DNA from: Symbiodinium kawagutii
Taxonomy: Eukaryota; Sar; Dinophyceae; Suessiales; Symbiodiniaceae
Direction of reading: 5' to 3'
DNA: 64,000 nt
Assembly: GCA_009767595.1 (NCBI GenBank)
Contig: VSDK01016281.1
Span: forward strand, 217,879 to 281,878
The position numbers and the translations under genes are program-made. This document shows, in pieces, positions 23,580-35,396 of this stretch; position 1 is the first letter of the stretch, and each line of letters starts with the position of its first letter. Below the pieces are notes generated by a model that was given only the letters and a program-made list of their open reading frames with translations, made no database searches and had not been told where the DNA came from.

Positions 23580-23740
23580 CCCAGCGAGGCGCTGATCAAG
23601 AATCCGGACTCTCTGATAGCTGCCGTGGAGAAGAAGCACATCAAGATGCTTAGGGCGCCACGGCTGGGTTCAATGACGGGTTCGTCGTGCCGATTTGGAA
23701 GTTCAAGATTGACATGTTTGATGGAAAAAAGCAGCTGTAA
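23580..23740 (+). pseudogene. Coding exon broken by a frameshift in a G run
   Basis: After acceptor CTCCAG|C the frame reads PSEALIKNPDSLIAAVEKKH then IKMLR. At the GGG run 23653-23655 the protein-like signal moves to another frame, reading GATAGFNDGFVVPIWKFKID then MFDGKKQL and TAA at 23738-23740. Both halves have G/C-rich third positions. One missing G would explain the change, so this is either an assembly error in a homopolymer or a real lesion. Function not recognised. Confidence 0.5.
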
Positions 23741-24831
23741 ATTGGTAGGTTTTCAAGATGCAGGTTAGTGATTAAGACCTGGTGTATGTTAATGAATGAT
23801 TGATATTGGTGCTTGTTCACTGGTGAGCAATATCAACGGCTATATGTGAATTGATGCCTCTTAACGTTGTCAAGGAAGGGTGTAATGATGGTTACTAGTT
23901 ACTAGTGCTTGATTTGATGTTCACTAGACGTCAAGAGATATGAACTTATGTTAATGTTGTTACGAGCGGTAAAGTGAAGTTGATTGATGATTAGCGATGA
24001 ACTGACGACGTCCAAGTATGATTGATTAGTAACTCGTGGATAATTGATGTTAATCAGAAATTAATTCATTCCCAATGATTTGCTATGTTGATTTGTGCTA
24101 ATAGTGGTTGGCTCATGCTGGTATTGGTTTGTACTTGCTTAATTATATGGATTGATGATTATATAAGTACAAACTACTACCATTAAAAGTATGATTGATT
24201 CACCAGCAACGGTTGTTTGGCGTCACGGAAATGACCGTGGATACCCGTGGTCAATGACTGCTACGGTATATAAACTCACGATTCACAACCATTATTATCC
24301 GTTCAGTCATGGCTCACATTATTCCAATGGTGCATTGACTGTATGAATTTGCCAAATAATGGCTAATGATAGTGGAACTATGGCTAACAGTCGCCAACCG
24401 CAGCGGGACACGTGATACCATTGATCATGGCCAATGAAACAGTTACTGGTATGATTAAATCACGCTTGATTATGGTCAACTATCGTCAATTATATTGAAC
24501 TATGATTATGAACTCTGGCGTTTGCACTTGTGACTATGGTTAATTAGTGGTACAGCTAGGGGTTTAATAGTTGCGAATAGCCATAATTATATCTTACCTG
24601 ATCAACAACTATGGTCAATTGTTACCTACTGGCTACTTAATGGTCAATTACTGGTCAATTGGTGGCCGATTGACTGGTCAGTCAATGGTTGCTTCACGAT
24701 TAATTGCTGGTTACTTACAGACCTACTGGTGGTTACTTACTGGTTGATTCGTGGTTACTTACTGGTTGTATCATGAGCGTTGACCTAATGCTTCGTAGTG
24801 ATGATGGTCGTTAGCTCGGCTCGCCCCGCAG

Positions 24832-24940
24832 ATGGCTGGATGGCCCACTCGACCTACGTGAAGAGATGCGACCGACCGCGTGACCGCGTTTCAGAGCGGT
24901 TCCGCGCCGCGCCGCGCCGGTGCGAAGGGACCCGCGGAAG
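24832..24940 (+). CDS. Probable exon, arginine-rich
   Basis: Acceptor CCCGCAG|A, donor GCGGAAG|GA (GA-type). In phase 1 to 2 it reads GWMAHSTYVKRCDRPRDRVS then ERFRAAPRRCEGTRG, with almost all codons ending in G or C. A second + frame (WLDGPLDLREEMRP) stops after 16 residues. No family recognised. Confidence 0.42.
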
Positions 24941-25447
24941 GATCCACCTGACGACAACGATAAGGGCTTGCGGTAAGAACAGTTATTTCTGGTCAATGAT
25001 CAATGGTTAGTAAAGATTGTGAATGATACTCGATGATGCTTAATGATGATTCATGATGCTGAACAATGCTTAATGATGGTGATTCAGAACAGTTATTCCT
25101 GATTCGGAATGATGATTGTAATGATGAATAGGCTGGTTGATGATGCTTAATGATGGTTAAATCAAACTGTTAAGAATGGTTCGTTATCATGAGTAGCACT
25201 ACTTGATTCATAGTAGTGTTTAATCAATTGTGAATGACCAACTGCTGATTTTCCATTTTCGTGCAATGCTCACTTTACTCACACTCGGCAATTGCGTAAT
25301 GAACCAACTGGTGATGATTATGACTCTGGCGAATAATCAATTAGTAAAGGCGCGTGACTTTTGGAATGATGTTCAATGATGGCTATCGATGGTACATAAT
25401 GCGTCAATGATGAAAAAAATGGTGTTGAAAAATGGCCGGTACTGTTA

Positions 25448-25557
25448 TGGTTGTTTCTCAAAATGGCGGATCCTCTAAATCATCCAATATTGGCCATGTT
25501 GGTAATATTGGCAATGAACCAACCGTTTTTTGGCCCCCTAATTTTGATAAACACCCT
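25448..25557 (+). mobile_element. Family-1 TIR element, slightly degenerate
   Basis: GTTGTTTCTCAAAATGGCGG left; CCCCTAATTTTGATAAACAC right; core AAATCATCCAATATTGG. Confidence 0.65.
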
Positions 25558-27369
25558 TATGGTATATGCTGGTGAACTATGCCGTTCATCGTCGCAGATT
25601 CACACATCGTAGGGATGGTGAGAATCTCGAATGCAATTCTTCAGGCTAAACGTGGAACAATGGGTCGAGCTGGACCTATCAACCAACCAAGAGAGGCATT
25701 AGGTGCACATCCGATCAAAGGCGAGTTTGGTGATTTTGGGCATGTTCACCCGAGGTACAGGCAAGCCTGGATCAACAATTGTTACACGCATGGATTTTCC
25801 GTGTCAAAACAAGCGTTCGACCTCGTCGGTGCACCAAGCCCCACCAAGTAGAAGACTGATGGAAGAGCTAGGGAACCTGGGAAACCATGTAGGGAATATT
25901 GGGTGGGGTCTATAGTCTATAAATAGTCTATAATCATCCATCTGACAGGTGTCTTGTTTTCATGATACTCATCTAATGAGCAACCAAACAGAAAACATAT
26001 GCCCCATATGGGTAGTAGGTCAGATCCCAGCAGTTGGGTGATTGTCTTATTTTTTCGATGGTTTACTATGACTACAGCTCGCCATATGATTGGTATATCA
26101 TATCCCTATTCTTGTGAGTATCACCTATTATTAGCATTTATTAGCTATTAACCAGCTTACAATGGTATCCCGACTCTTGCTAATGGTACGACAACAACAC
26201 ATTGCCGCATGACCATTTGTACTTCATGCCGTGCTGGGGATTAAGAGACAAACGGCAAAAACATCAACTATATAACCAGATTAACCAGTGATTCAAAAAC
26301 CATATCAACGATTAACACTGCTGGTTAATATTCGATTAACCATTGCTATCATATTTTAACATATCGACAGGTTATTGGCCGATGTTCACCATCAACTGTG
26401 ACCCAGCTTGTCAACCATTGGCAACGACCCTTGCAACCCCGTGCTGGTTGCTGGTGTCCCAACCCCCGGCCAGCCGCTCCCAAGCATGGGCTGGAACAAG
26501 CTGGTTAACAACCACTGGTGAATTCGCTGCTTAGTGGTTGATATGGGTGACCCGAAAGAATGGGTCAAGCTCTATCCCAAAAAGCTGGGGTTGAGATATA
26601 CCTATGGCAAGGTGGACCTATGAAAGAATGGGATATACCTATGGCAAGCTGGGTCAAGCTCTAGCCCAAAAATGGGTAATATCCCAACGCTTAGATGAGT
26701 ACAGGGGCCCTTGACCCACAACCATGGGTCTGTACTCTCCATGGATCATCCGATGAATTTAACAGCCCCGATTTTCCGAGCAGCAAAATGTTTCACGTAT
26801 TTTGCTTCTCAATACTGCTCAATGAATGTGTATAATAGAATTATGTAAGTTTATTTGATATTTGTGATATACGTATTTAGCTGTCTCTCGGTTTCTCTCA
26901 CTTGTTCACTGATCTCAAGGGTCTCACAAGGCTTTGAACTGATCTTTAAACGGCGAGCTAGCGTTGAACTCTCCCGGTCCGGCTTGCGCCGCAACGGGCT
27001 TGCGTCGTCTTGCCAACCACCGGGCTTGGTCGCATCGGACTTCAGGTCATATGGCCTGGCAAAGTTTTTTTTGTTTCTCGTGTTTTTTTTTTCATTTTTA
27101 TCGGATTTGTTTGATTCTTTATTCTTGCTGGTGGATTTTTTCCAATCAATCCCAGATTTTCTCACAGTGACTCAGACTGGATAGTGCTTAGCTGCTTATA
27201 TCTGCTTAGTCATGTTCAGTCAATGGTAGTCATGACAAGAAGCCATGCTGAATGGCTAGTAATGCTAACCAGATGTTGGCCAATGATCATCACGAATCAT
27301 AGTGAAAGCAGTAATCTCATGTAATCTCAATGGTTGGTCATGGTTTTGGTTCACAGTAGCCTATTCGCA

Positions 27370-27534
27370 ATGGGGAATCGTGAACCGAGGGTGGATTGGA
27401 CCGCGGTGGTTCGCCATATTTCCCTAGGCCAGGTTTTGGCTGTATCCAGATTTTCAAGCTTTGAAGCGCTCTCCGGAGTGGTCCGGGAGCATTGCAGTGC
27501 ACATTTTCCCTCGAGCTCCGGGCGCCTGATCTGA
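27370..27534 (+). CDS. Short coding-like frame, MGN start
   Basis: The frame from ATG reads MGNREPRVDWTAVVRHISLG then QVLAVSRFSSFEALSGVVRE and ends at TGA 27532-27534, 54 residues. Gly at position 2 would suit N-myristoylation if the ATG is a true start. Alternatively, CCGAG|G to GGCCAG|GT (27390-27432) would be a 43-bp internal exon in the same frame. A family-1 element begins 48 bp downstream. Confidence 0.38.
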   Translation: MGNREPRVDWTAVVRHISLGQVLAVSRFSSFEALSGVVREHCSAHFPSSSGRLI

Positions 27535-27581
27535 TCCTAACCCACTTGCCGCGTCTTGGGATAGACCTATCCTTCTATGTG

Positions 27582-27680
27582 GATGTTGCTCAACATAGGG
27601 GTACCCTGAAATCATCCTTTATTCATCGTTTGCAGCAATAAACGAACATTTTTTGGGGTTCCCTATTTTTTGAAACCGGT
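27582..27680 (+). mobile_element. Family-1 TIR element
   Basis: GCTCAACATAGGGGTACCC left; GGGTTCCCTATTTTTTGAAA right; core AAATCATCC. Confidence 0.6.
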
Positions 27681-27950
27681 AGGTATTTGTATATGTAAGA
27701 TATTTTTGGTACAGATTGGAATCATGCCGCCTGGTTGCGCGTTGTTGTTATTCCAACCTGGAAACACAAAGCCAATTTGACCAGGGTATAGTTGCTCAAG
27801 CACCGGATTGGTATTGATGAAAGGCATCGAGTCCATGAGCTCACAAAAGGACTTTTGGTGGTTCTTTTCAACGCTTGATCACCCGGCACACACACGGGGA
27901 ACTGCATTGTCCTCTGAGTTTCCAGTTGCCCTGACCCTTTTCTTACAACT

Positions 27951-28050
27951 GGTGGTTTCTCAAAATAGGGGTACCCCTAAATCATCCATTAATAGTCATA
28001 TATAGTAATAAGCCAACCATTTTTGAGGGTTCCCTATTTTGAGAAACTAC
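27951..28050 (+). mobile_element. Family-1 TIR element
   Basis: GGTGGTTTCTCAAAATAGGG left; TTCCCTATTTTGAGAAACTA right. Lies about 270 bp from the previous copy in the same orientation. Confidence 0.75.
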
Positions 28051-28540
28051 CTAACTAAGGGTTCGAGCCGGTGCCCATGTCCAAGACTCCACCTGTCCTG
28101 GGAGTTCAGAGGTTGAAGTGATTTTGAGGAGCGTTCGACAAGTCGAAGCCGCTTGTTGGAGCCTGTAGCAACATGTTGGGATGCAGGTGCTGAGGTCTCA
28201 ATCATGATCGAAACTGGGGATTTTTTGCCATGATAAGGAGATGGTCATCCGGAGGATGACCAGTGGCAACCATTTTCCACGAGTCAATCGTCGGCACATG
28301 GGGATGTCACTCACTTGGAAAGGCGGTTATTATCCATAATTTGTAGCATTCTCCAAATCACAACCAATCAATGAATTACAGTGTAGCCATTGCTTTGCTA
28401 CTAATCACGCTGGTTCATTCGAGGGGTGTTCCGTTTTCCCATCACAAATGGACCATGGCTTGATTAATCCTGGCTCAAACTCTCTTCTCCATCCTTCTTG
28501 TTTGTCTTTTACCACCCATTGAACAGTCTATCGGCACCAG

Positions 28541-28618
28541 ACCGGAGCATCGAGATTGCGTGCGCTGTTGATCCAGCCAATGTGTCGCCGTGCCGGCCAG
28601 ATGTTTGCAAAGCCCATG
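28541..28618 (+). CDS. Probable exon, Cys-containing, function unknown
   Basis: Acceptor GCACCAG|A, donor CCCATG|GT, phase 1 to 1. It reads RSIEIACAVDPANVSPCRPD then VCKAH. Three cysteines and two prolines suggest a compact or secreted segment. Not recognised. Confidence 0.42.
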
Positions 28619-29066
28619 GTGTACTCTCAAGTGGTTGATGGTTTCCCTACGAAAATGTCAGCATTCTCCCTACTCAGCCCAGTTGTGCCTGTAGATGGTA
28701 GTTGTGAACCCTATAAGGTAGCTTACAACCCCTAGAAACCATGGCTGGTGACCACTTACTAAGTGGGGGCGCACATCTAAGTGTAGCATCCATTTTCAAC
28801 GGAACTCACCTCAGGGGCCCAACGATGATTGTCTATCCGCAGTATGGATTGTCGCCCCTGTTTTTGTGTCTCTTTTTGTTGCTATAGGAATCCCCAGCTA
28901 TGAATCTGCTATACAAAATATCATGAATATACATTATATTATTTATATTGATGCACAGCATATGCTATGTACAATAATTAACTCATGATTATGTAATATT
29001 ATACATTATATGTACAAAAAGCATGATAATATATGCACTGTAGTGTACTGTTATATATAGCTCCAG

Positions 29067-29242
29067 CTTAACCTGCCTCTTCTGCATACTCCTGTGGTTG
29101 CTGGCGCTGTTGGATGGATATTGCCGAAGCTGCTGCCGTTGTGAGAGACGCGGTTGGCAGTCGCTGGCTTTGGACTCCGACGATCGTGAACCGCTGATTG
29201 AGCGGTTGACTTCGAGGGCGCAGAGGTGGATTCTGTTTAGAG
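29067..29242 (+). CDS. Exon with transmembrane segment and Cys cluster
   Basis: Acceptor CTCCAG|C, donor TTAGAG|GT, phase 2 to 1. It reads LTCLFCILLWLLALLDGYC, then RSCCRCERRGWQSLALDSDD, then REPLIERLTSRAQRWILFR. The first 17 residues form a hydrophobic membrane span. It is followed by Cys/Arg-rich juxtamembrane residues, possible palmitoylation sites, then a charged acidic stretch. This suggests the cytoplasmic start after a membrane helix in an integral membrane protein. Family unknown. Confidence 0.5.
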
Positions 29243-31727
29243 GTACTCCGGAGATCACAAATTCTCCCAGTGTGACACCCTGGATGGCACGGAGTGGTTT
29301 TGAATGGTTCTGAAGCTACTTTACCAATAGATGCTAGGCACCTGCTGTGTACATATTGACCTACCAGGTAGTCAGAACAGTTGGTTGGTGGTTAAGAAGC
29401 TGGGATGCTGACAATGCCGTGAACCCCCCCGGGCTTTTCGGGATAACTCAAGAGATCCTTGGGCTATGCAAGAAGTGTATCACCAGCTTTCTATCCATGA
29501 CCTTGGGCAGAAACAGTCCTTCGTGCTAGGGAGTTGGGGATGGCTTAAGACCTCTTGAACATATCCAGTATGAGTCCAAGAGGTTTAGGACACAGCTTCG
29601 GACGCTTGTCTGGTTGGCCTAAGCAAGTCACTGGTGACACCTCCTCAGTGATGTCATCAGCAAACAGGCTATGTATTTTGGTGGAGAGATTACAGACACA
29701 TGTCAGGAGGAGCTGAATCCAGCAATTGCCCAAGCAACCAGAACCAAGACCATAGAACGTTCGTCCGTAGGTGTAAACTGGTGGTTTCCCTATTCAAAGT
29801 GTTTATGAACAGCTGGATGGTTTCCATGTACCACCATAGCTACGGACCAGCCAGAAATGATCTTTCTGAAGCATTATAACCACTTATAAAGCTTGTTAAC
29901 CACTATTTGTTCATTTCGACTAATTTGCCACTGGTTATACCCAGCCCATAGCTTTCTGAACCATTGTAACTGAGGGCATTAATGAACCGATGGTGCACCG
30001 GTAAACATACAAACAAATCAAACAACATCGAAACTTGTTGCTATGACACTTGTGACCTGAAATTGATCTGCCAATAAATTCCAATACATGCATACAGGTG
30101 TCTATATTTGTATATCTCTGCACTCTGAAACTTGCGTAAGTACATACAAGCACATCAACATAGCAAGCACATGTATACCATGAGAAAGCTGGGTGCAAAG
30201 GCTATTGCTGTCGGCAGTCCAAGCGACTTTGGAGGCATGATCGATGCCAACAATTTGACCAGTGCCAAAGCACTGTGCACAGAACTCACACCATGGAAAC
30301 CCAAAAAAGGGCCCGAATGGTCATGAATCTGTAGGAAACTTACTGATCCGTAGCTGACGAACTGAGCATCTACCATTTGGATCATTTGCTGACTTGTATT
30401 GCTACCATGATTCCGGCAGATGAATGGCATGGCTTTGACCTACGTTGTTTTTGAGGGAGTTCCTCCACTGTTGGGCTAGTTTCCACAGGAAATATGGGAC
30501 TTCCAGATTTCGTGACAAATGTGGTCATCGTTCAGCAGGCAAGTCACCAATTCTGCCGGTTCACCTGGTACACCACAAACATCATGGAGATGTGCCAAGC
30601 TGATTTTTGGGCTCCCTTCGGTGATTTCAATCAACCGTGCTGCAGTTGCAGCGGTGGCACCAGCGAAGAATCACGCGGGAGATTCGACGATAATTTCCAG
30701 TGGGGACCACTTCAGCCAGTCCAAAAGTTACTGTAAGAGTTGACTTGGGATAAGGTAGTGTTTCGAGTAAAACCATGTAAACCCTTGTAAAACCATACAG
30801 GTTTCAACTTGATATGAGGTCCCTTGTTCCTCATTAATTAGGGATCCATCATCCATCTTCCTTGTTTCCCAACATCTGCTTGCAGCCCTGCCATACCTGA
30901 CTTCAAGAACGGTTCATATTTATTCCCTACTAAATTTGGATAAGCGGTTTCACAACAGTGCATTCATGGTTTATGATTCTCAGTGATGATTAGTCGTACT
31001 TAGTGACGGTTGTTCATGGGTAATGATGCTTAATGATGGTTGACGATGGTGGACGCTGGTTCATCTAGCTTCAACAGGTTGACAAGCTGGTGATGTTCTA
31101 CTGCAGGATCAAGTTCAGGTTCATGACCCAAAGTCATCTTCAGATATTTCAAGCTCCTGGCTCAGCAGAGCACCTTGCCGCAGAGTTTGCCTTGGCTTCT
31201 GCGAATCAGATTGTGGACACTACAATTTGGCAACGGCGATATTTTGAGGATCACTTTTTCACCGGGGATACACTGACGATCCATGATCACCACCGAAAGA
31301 TTGAACCAGACCGTTGACGGAAGCTGTATCCGTCGGTTTCCCGCAGAGACCTGAGCCGAGACATTTGGTCAAGGCGCGTGTTGGGCCGCTTCGGAACTCA
31401 GATGGCAACCCGAAGCCTCAAGATCAGCGTGAAGCCTCGGTTCTGTGTCGCAGACGGTGGCACCAGATGTCGTTGCAGATACGAAGCACGAGGTATTTAT
31501 CCAAGCAGAATCGCGGTCAGGAAAGCGAGTAGTTGTTTGATATGATGTGGAGATATCTTTAGGATGTTGGATTTCTCATGCAGTACTTGTTTGTTTGAAG
31601 TCTCTCCTCGGCCATGGCGGCACGGTGGCCCTATGGCACTGGCGCGGAGAGTAAGCGGTAGCCCAGCAAAGCACCAGCACAACATCTTTGAATCGACCAA
31701 GCATCACATGGATGTTTTGTTTTCCCC

Positions 31728-31823
31728 TGCTCAAGCCATAGGGAACCCCAAAGTTATGGTTGGTTTATTACCATTCATGACCATTGACGGATGATCTGGG
31801 GGTACCCCCATTTTTTCGAAACC
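31728..31823 (-). mobile_element. Family-1 TIR element
   Basis: CTCAAGCCATAGGGAACCCC left; GGGGGTACCCCCATTTTTTC right; core ATGGTTGGTTTATTACCA. Confidence 0.6.
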
Positions 31824-32309
31824 AACATAGTTTCAAGGGATGGGTGCTACTGATTGACTATTTCAGAGTGGCTGAAACCACCAACCAGCACAAGTTATGG
31901 CCATTGCTGCTTCACATCCGTGTTTGTAAAGGTCAGGCGAACCATCCTGGTTCACCATACCCTTGAACGTCAGCCATGATGGCTACAGGTAGGTGAACTC
32001 GCCCAACCATTCGTAGTTACCAGTTGCGAATTGGGGATGCACATGCACTAACCACTGGTGACTGTTGATGGTGGGCAATGATACTTCACATTGGTTACAG
32101 AAATGATGGTTGAACATCGCCTACTGGGGAGTAAATAGCTGACGGTAGTCAATGATGCTTAGTAGCGATGGTTGACAGTGCTCTATGTCTACAGTGAAGC
32201 TGACTTTCTAATGTTGATGAGCACTGACAATATGGATAAGCAACCATGAAGAGCATATGGGAGCCGATCGCGAATGGGAATCTAAGAACTATGGATGGGC
32301 ATATACATC

Positions 32310-32590
32310 TTGACATCCGCGATTGCAAAACGCTGCGTCGCGATTGATCGGCAATTGCTTTGCGATTGATGCAGTCATCTACTGTGGTTTGTAGACATAG
32401 TAGTTGGGATTTGATCGGAAAATCCGCGATTGATGCGCGATTGATTCGCGATTTTGAGGCGATTGACGAACCCCTTAATGCAGTCACTAGTCCATGCCAT
32501 GTCTCTCGCCCACTTCTTCCTAACGGAAAACCCTTCCGCGATTGTCACCTTTGGTATCGCGGTTGGTTAGCGGTTGATCGGCGATGCATA
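32310..32590 (+). repeat. Interspersed CGCGATTG words
   Basis: CGCGATTG or GCGATTGAT recurs more than eight times at irregular 8-60 bp spacing, a local motif excess that is not a strict tandem. Confidence 0.6.
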
Positions 32591-33629
32591 TTCCAGGAAC
32601 CTTGACTTAGATCAACGCCCACATATGTTGAATTCTCAAAATAGGGATAAACCCAAAGTTACGGGTTCGGCAACTCGTGACTGGGACGCTGATTTTGTTT
32701 TTTTCCCTATCCAGAACAATTGGTACACTCTATTTGCAAACTATTTGGGGTGGGATTAAATCTGCGAGCCCTGGGTGCCCTTGACTATAAAGCCACCCCC
32801 TTGGAGCCGGTTGCTGCGCTGATAGGCTCACTGTGGAAGTGAAGGTATGAATGGTGGATCTATATTAACCCCCGTGTATTTTATAGTAGATCACCCGCTA
32901 TTGACGAGTAAAGCTATGGTGGTTGGTGGATCTCACATGAATTCACAACGGAAATGTAGTGAAACCACGTGAAACCCAGGATCGTACACTCTGGTTACAA
33001 TGGCATATCCACTGTGCCACTGGGTGGTAATCCTACGAGCATCCTGAAAAAGTTTGTCACAGAATTTTCAATGAAGCATGCGACGCTGAGCCGAAGACAA
33101 ACGTGTTTCCATTGTCCAAGCCATGAGTTCTGGTCGAGCGTGTGGCGATGTGCTTCGAGCGAAACTCTAGCAAAGCTGAAGCCTCATGATTTCTTTCACT
33201 TTCATCCTCGTTGTCCGTATCATTTGCCTTATCATCGAAATCGTGTTTATTGTCTTCCCCTCATCATCCATCAAAAAATGGCCGTGAACAAGCGATTTCC
33301 GACAGCTTGGTCGCTTTTGTTTGGACTATCAGTAGTTGCTTCTGTCAACCATTAGCATCCATCATCAAGATTTGGGAAGCTGAGCACCCTGTAAACAACC
33401 TGTGACAAGCTTCAAATTTGTGTAGATAATTGTTCAACTTTATTTGGTGTCATGTAACGCATATGTAATGTGTACGTATATTTGCAATTCTATATATAGA
33501 TGATATGTGATGCAAAGACATGTATCTATTATAGATACATTTGCCCATCTATGTACATCTATCCATATGTATATGCTGATATATTTATTGCCTATATGTA
33601 TACGTGTAGGTATGTATATGATATGTCTG

Positions 33630-33740
33630 TTTGTCTGTCTGTCTGCATCCACATGCACATGTATGCACATTTATGGTACGCACGCACATGTATGCGTGCA
33701 CATGTATGAAGATGTATGAAATGCATGCACATGTACGCAA
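33630..33740 (+). repeat. ATGCACATGT repeat, left block
   Basis: CACATGTATG units; same family as 33905-33970, 37205-37250 and 37.9-38.4 kb. Confidence 0.8.
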
Positions 33741-33759
33741 ACAGATTGCAGGCGGGTTT

Positions 33760-33890
33760 GGGTACATGCGCGGCGTCGCCAAGCCGCGAAGCTGCGAAGC
33801 CGCGAAGCGCCGAGGCGTGGCCAAGCCGCGAGCGTCGAGGCGTCGAGGCTTCAAGGCTTCAAGGCGTCGAGGCGTGCGAGCCTTACGGGT
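33760..33890 (+). repeat. GC-rich block of AAGCCGCGAAGC / GGCGTCGAGGC units
   Basis: About 75% GC with short imperfect repeats, lying inside an ATGCACATGT repeat. Several frames are open on both strands because of the repeat. Confidence 0.75.
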
Positions 33891-34168
33891 CTGATCCCCC
33901 CAGCCCTCCGCAAACACATGTATGCTGTATGCACATGTATGCGCATGTATGCACATGTATGCAAATGTATACAGTTGGATGATACCTTGCCCATCTTCCA
34001 AATATATACCCCGCAAAAAATCGAAACCGTAATTTATCAATCAACAACCGAACAAATGAAATTCAAATAAGGCAGCTTATCAATAAATGGTTTATAGGAT
34101 GGAAGATGGGCATGGGTCAGTAGGTAGAAAACCACCAATCACCCCCCATCATTCCTCATCATCAACAA

Positions 34169-34205
<37 letters not shown>
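34169..34205 (+). repeat. ATC microsatellite
   Basis: Twelve ATC units directly upstream of the Glu-rich exon. Confidence 0.95.
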
Positions 34206-34215
34206 GGGAACGGAG

Positions 34216-34408
34216 GGAGTATGACTGGGAGGAAACGGCGGAGAAGGAAAAGGCGGAGGAGCAGGCGGAGGAGGAGGCGGAGGAGGAAGCTGAGGAGGAA
34301 GCGGAAGAGGCGGCGGACATTTCTGGGTGGTGGGAGGTGGAAATGGAAGCGGCAGCGGCGGTGGCCAAAGGCAATTGGGTGGACAGCGTTCCACCGGGTC
34401 CAGCCTAG
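34216..34408 (+). CDS. Probable terminal exon, Glu/Ala-rich
   Basis: A purine-rich stretch reads on + as [20 protein letters not shown] with repeated AEEE units, then [19 protein letters not shown] and [12 protein letters not shown] before TAG at 34406-34408. Acceptor could be CGGAG|G at 34215/34216, just after an ATC microsatellite. The acidic repeat predicts a coiled coil or a single alpha helix. The other + frames give Arg-only or Gly-only runs, typical shadows. Alternatively CCTAG|GA is a GA donor and the exon is internal. Confidence 0.45.
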
Positions 34409-34454
34409 GACTCCGGATGGGTTGTGGTTGGGTGGTCGGTTGGTCGGTTGGCCC

Positions 34455-34605
34455 GTTGGATGGTGTGGTTGGTTGGTTGGTTGGTTGGTTGGTTGGTTGG
34501 TTGGTTGGTTGGTTGGCTGGTTGGTCGGTTGGTTGGCTGGCTGGCTGGGCGGTGGTTGGTTGGTTGGTCGATCGGTCGGTAAATCGGTTGGTCGGTCGGT
34601 TGGTG
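34455..34605 (+). repeat. TTGG tetranucleotide tract
   Basis: TTGG repeats with TCGG and CTGG variants; frames such as GWLVGWLV and NQPTNQPT are artefacts. Confidence 0.93.
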
Positions 34606-34619
34606 AGGCACGAAAGCCA

Positions 34620-34735
34620 AGACAGGACTTGGCAAGCCCCTGGTCTTCTTCAGCCACCTCGCCTCGGTGGCCCTTGTAGCAGCCCCCGTAGCCGCAGCCC
34701 GCACCCCTTGATCTCGATCTCCCGGACAGCACATA
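34620..34735. CDS. Coding-like GC island, strand uncertain
   Basis: Minus reads [20 protein letters not shown] then [11 protein letters not shown] with G/C-ending codons; plus reads [20 protein letters not shown] then VAAARTP and a stop. Both are flanked by AAG|G-type sites. Confidence 0.3.
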
Positions 34736-34885
34736 ATTTAGTCGATGGCAGCGGTGGTTTACCAGGGTGGTCAGTAGTGGAGGACATGGACGGACACCAA
34801 GATATAGATATATGTATATACAGATATATGTATATACTTATATTTATATATAAATATATAGATACAGATGCGCACCATATGGAAA

Positions 34886-34957
34886 ATGGAGGTGTCCGAA
34901 GAAGGGGAGAAGGACGTCGCCCAACCCCATGGCGCCAACCACTATCATCGATACGAG
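34886..34957 (+). CDS. Possible first exon of a gene
   Basis: From ATG at 34886 the frame reads MEVSEEGEKDVAQPHGANHY then HRYE and meets a TACGAG|GT donor, phase 0. Third positions are G/C-rich, unlike the TA-rich sequence just upstream. No following exon could be joined with confidence. Confidence 0.4.
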
Positions 34958-35128
34958 GTGCCTCCCCGTGGTATTTCTGATCGGCCGTTGACAACTATGG
35001 AGTGATCGGATGATAGGATGATGTGATGATGACCATCAACCACTGATAGTTGGATAATAAGGTGGGATAAGATGTGATGATAGTATAGGATGGGATGAAG
35101 ATGGGGTCAGGATAGGATAGCGGGGCGT

Positions 35129-35396
35129 GCTGTTCGTTGCGTCGCCGGTGCGGAGCGTGCTGTTCCTTGCGTGCTTGTGGTTTGTCTCTTGCACTTGCGC
35201 TGCGTTTCTCTTTCTGCGTCTTGCGTCATGGTAGGATGGGATGATAAGATGGGATAAAGATAGGATAGATTGAGTGTGTCAAGTCTGTGTTTTGTTCGTT
35301 GTATCGCCAGCGCGGGGCGTGCTGTTCCTTGTGTGGGCTTGTGGTTTGTCTCTTGCCCTTGCGCTGCGTTCCTTTGTCTGCTTCTTGCGTCATGGC
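35129..35396 (+). repeat. Local duplication of a ~100-bp segment
   Basis: Segments at about 35129-35230 and 35294-35396 are near-identical, both running from TGTTCGTTG through GCTTGTGGTTTGTCTCTTG to CTTGCGTCATGG. The intervening sequence is GGGATAAGATAGGAT-like. Confidence 0.75.

Larger units (their letters stand above)
29243..33700. other. Spacer with scattered protein-like fragments
   Basis: No exon with convincing splice signals. Short protein-like frames occur at 30519-30743, 31090-31317 and 32969-33355, open in more than one frame and with A/T-rich third positions, so they may be decayed elements. One family-1 copy lies at 31728-31823. Confidence 0.4.

Noticed and set aside
26851-27184. 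Overlapping + (109 residues, Phe-rich) and minus (104 residues, Lys-rich) frames
   Set aside because: Much of both is due to T-rich runs; no splice signals. The central part (GGWQDDASPLRRKPDRESS on minus) could be coding but cannot be supported.
34139-34732. 197-residue minus-strand frame with poly-Met and TNQP repeats
   Set aside because: Formed by the ATC microsatellite and TTGG tract; the + strand Glu-rich frame explains the non-repeat part better.
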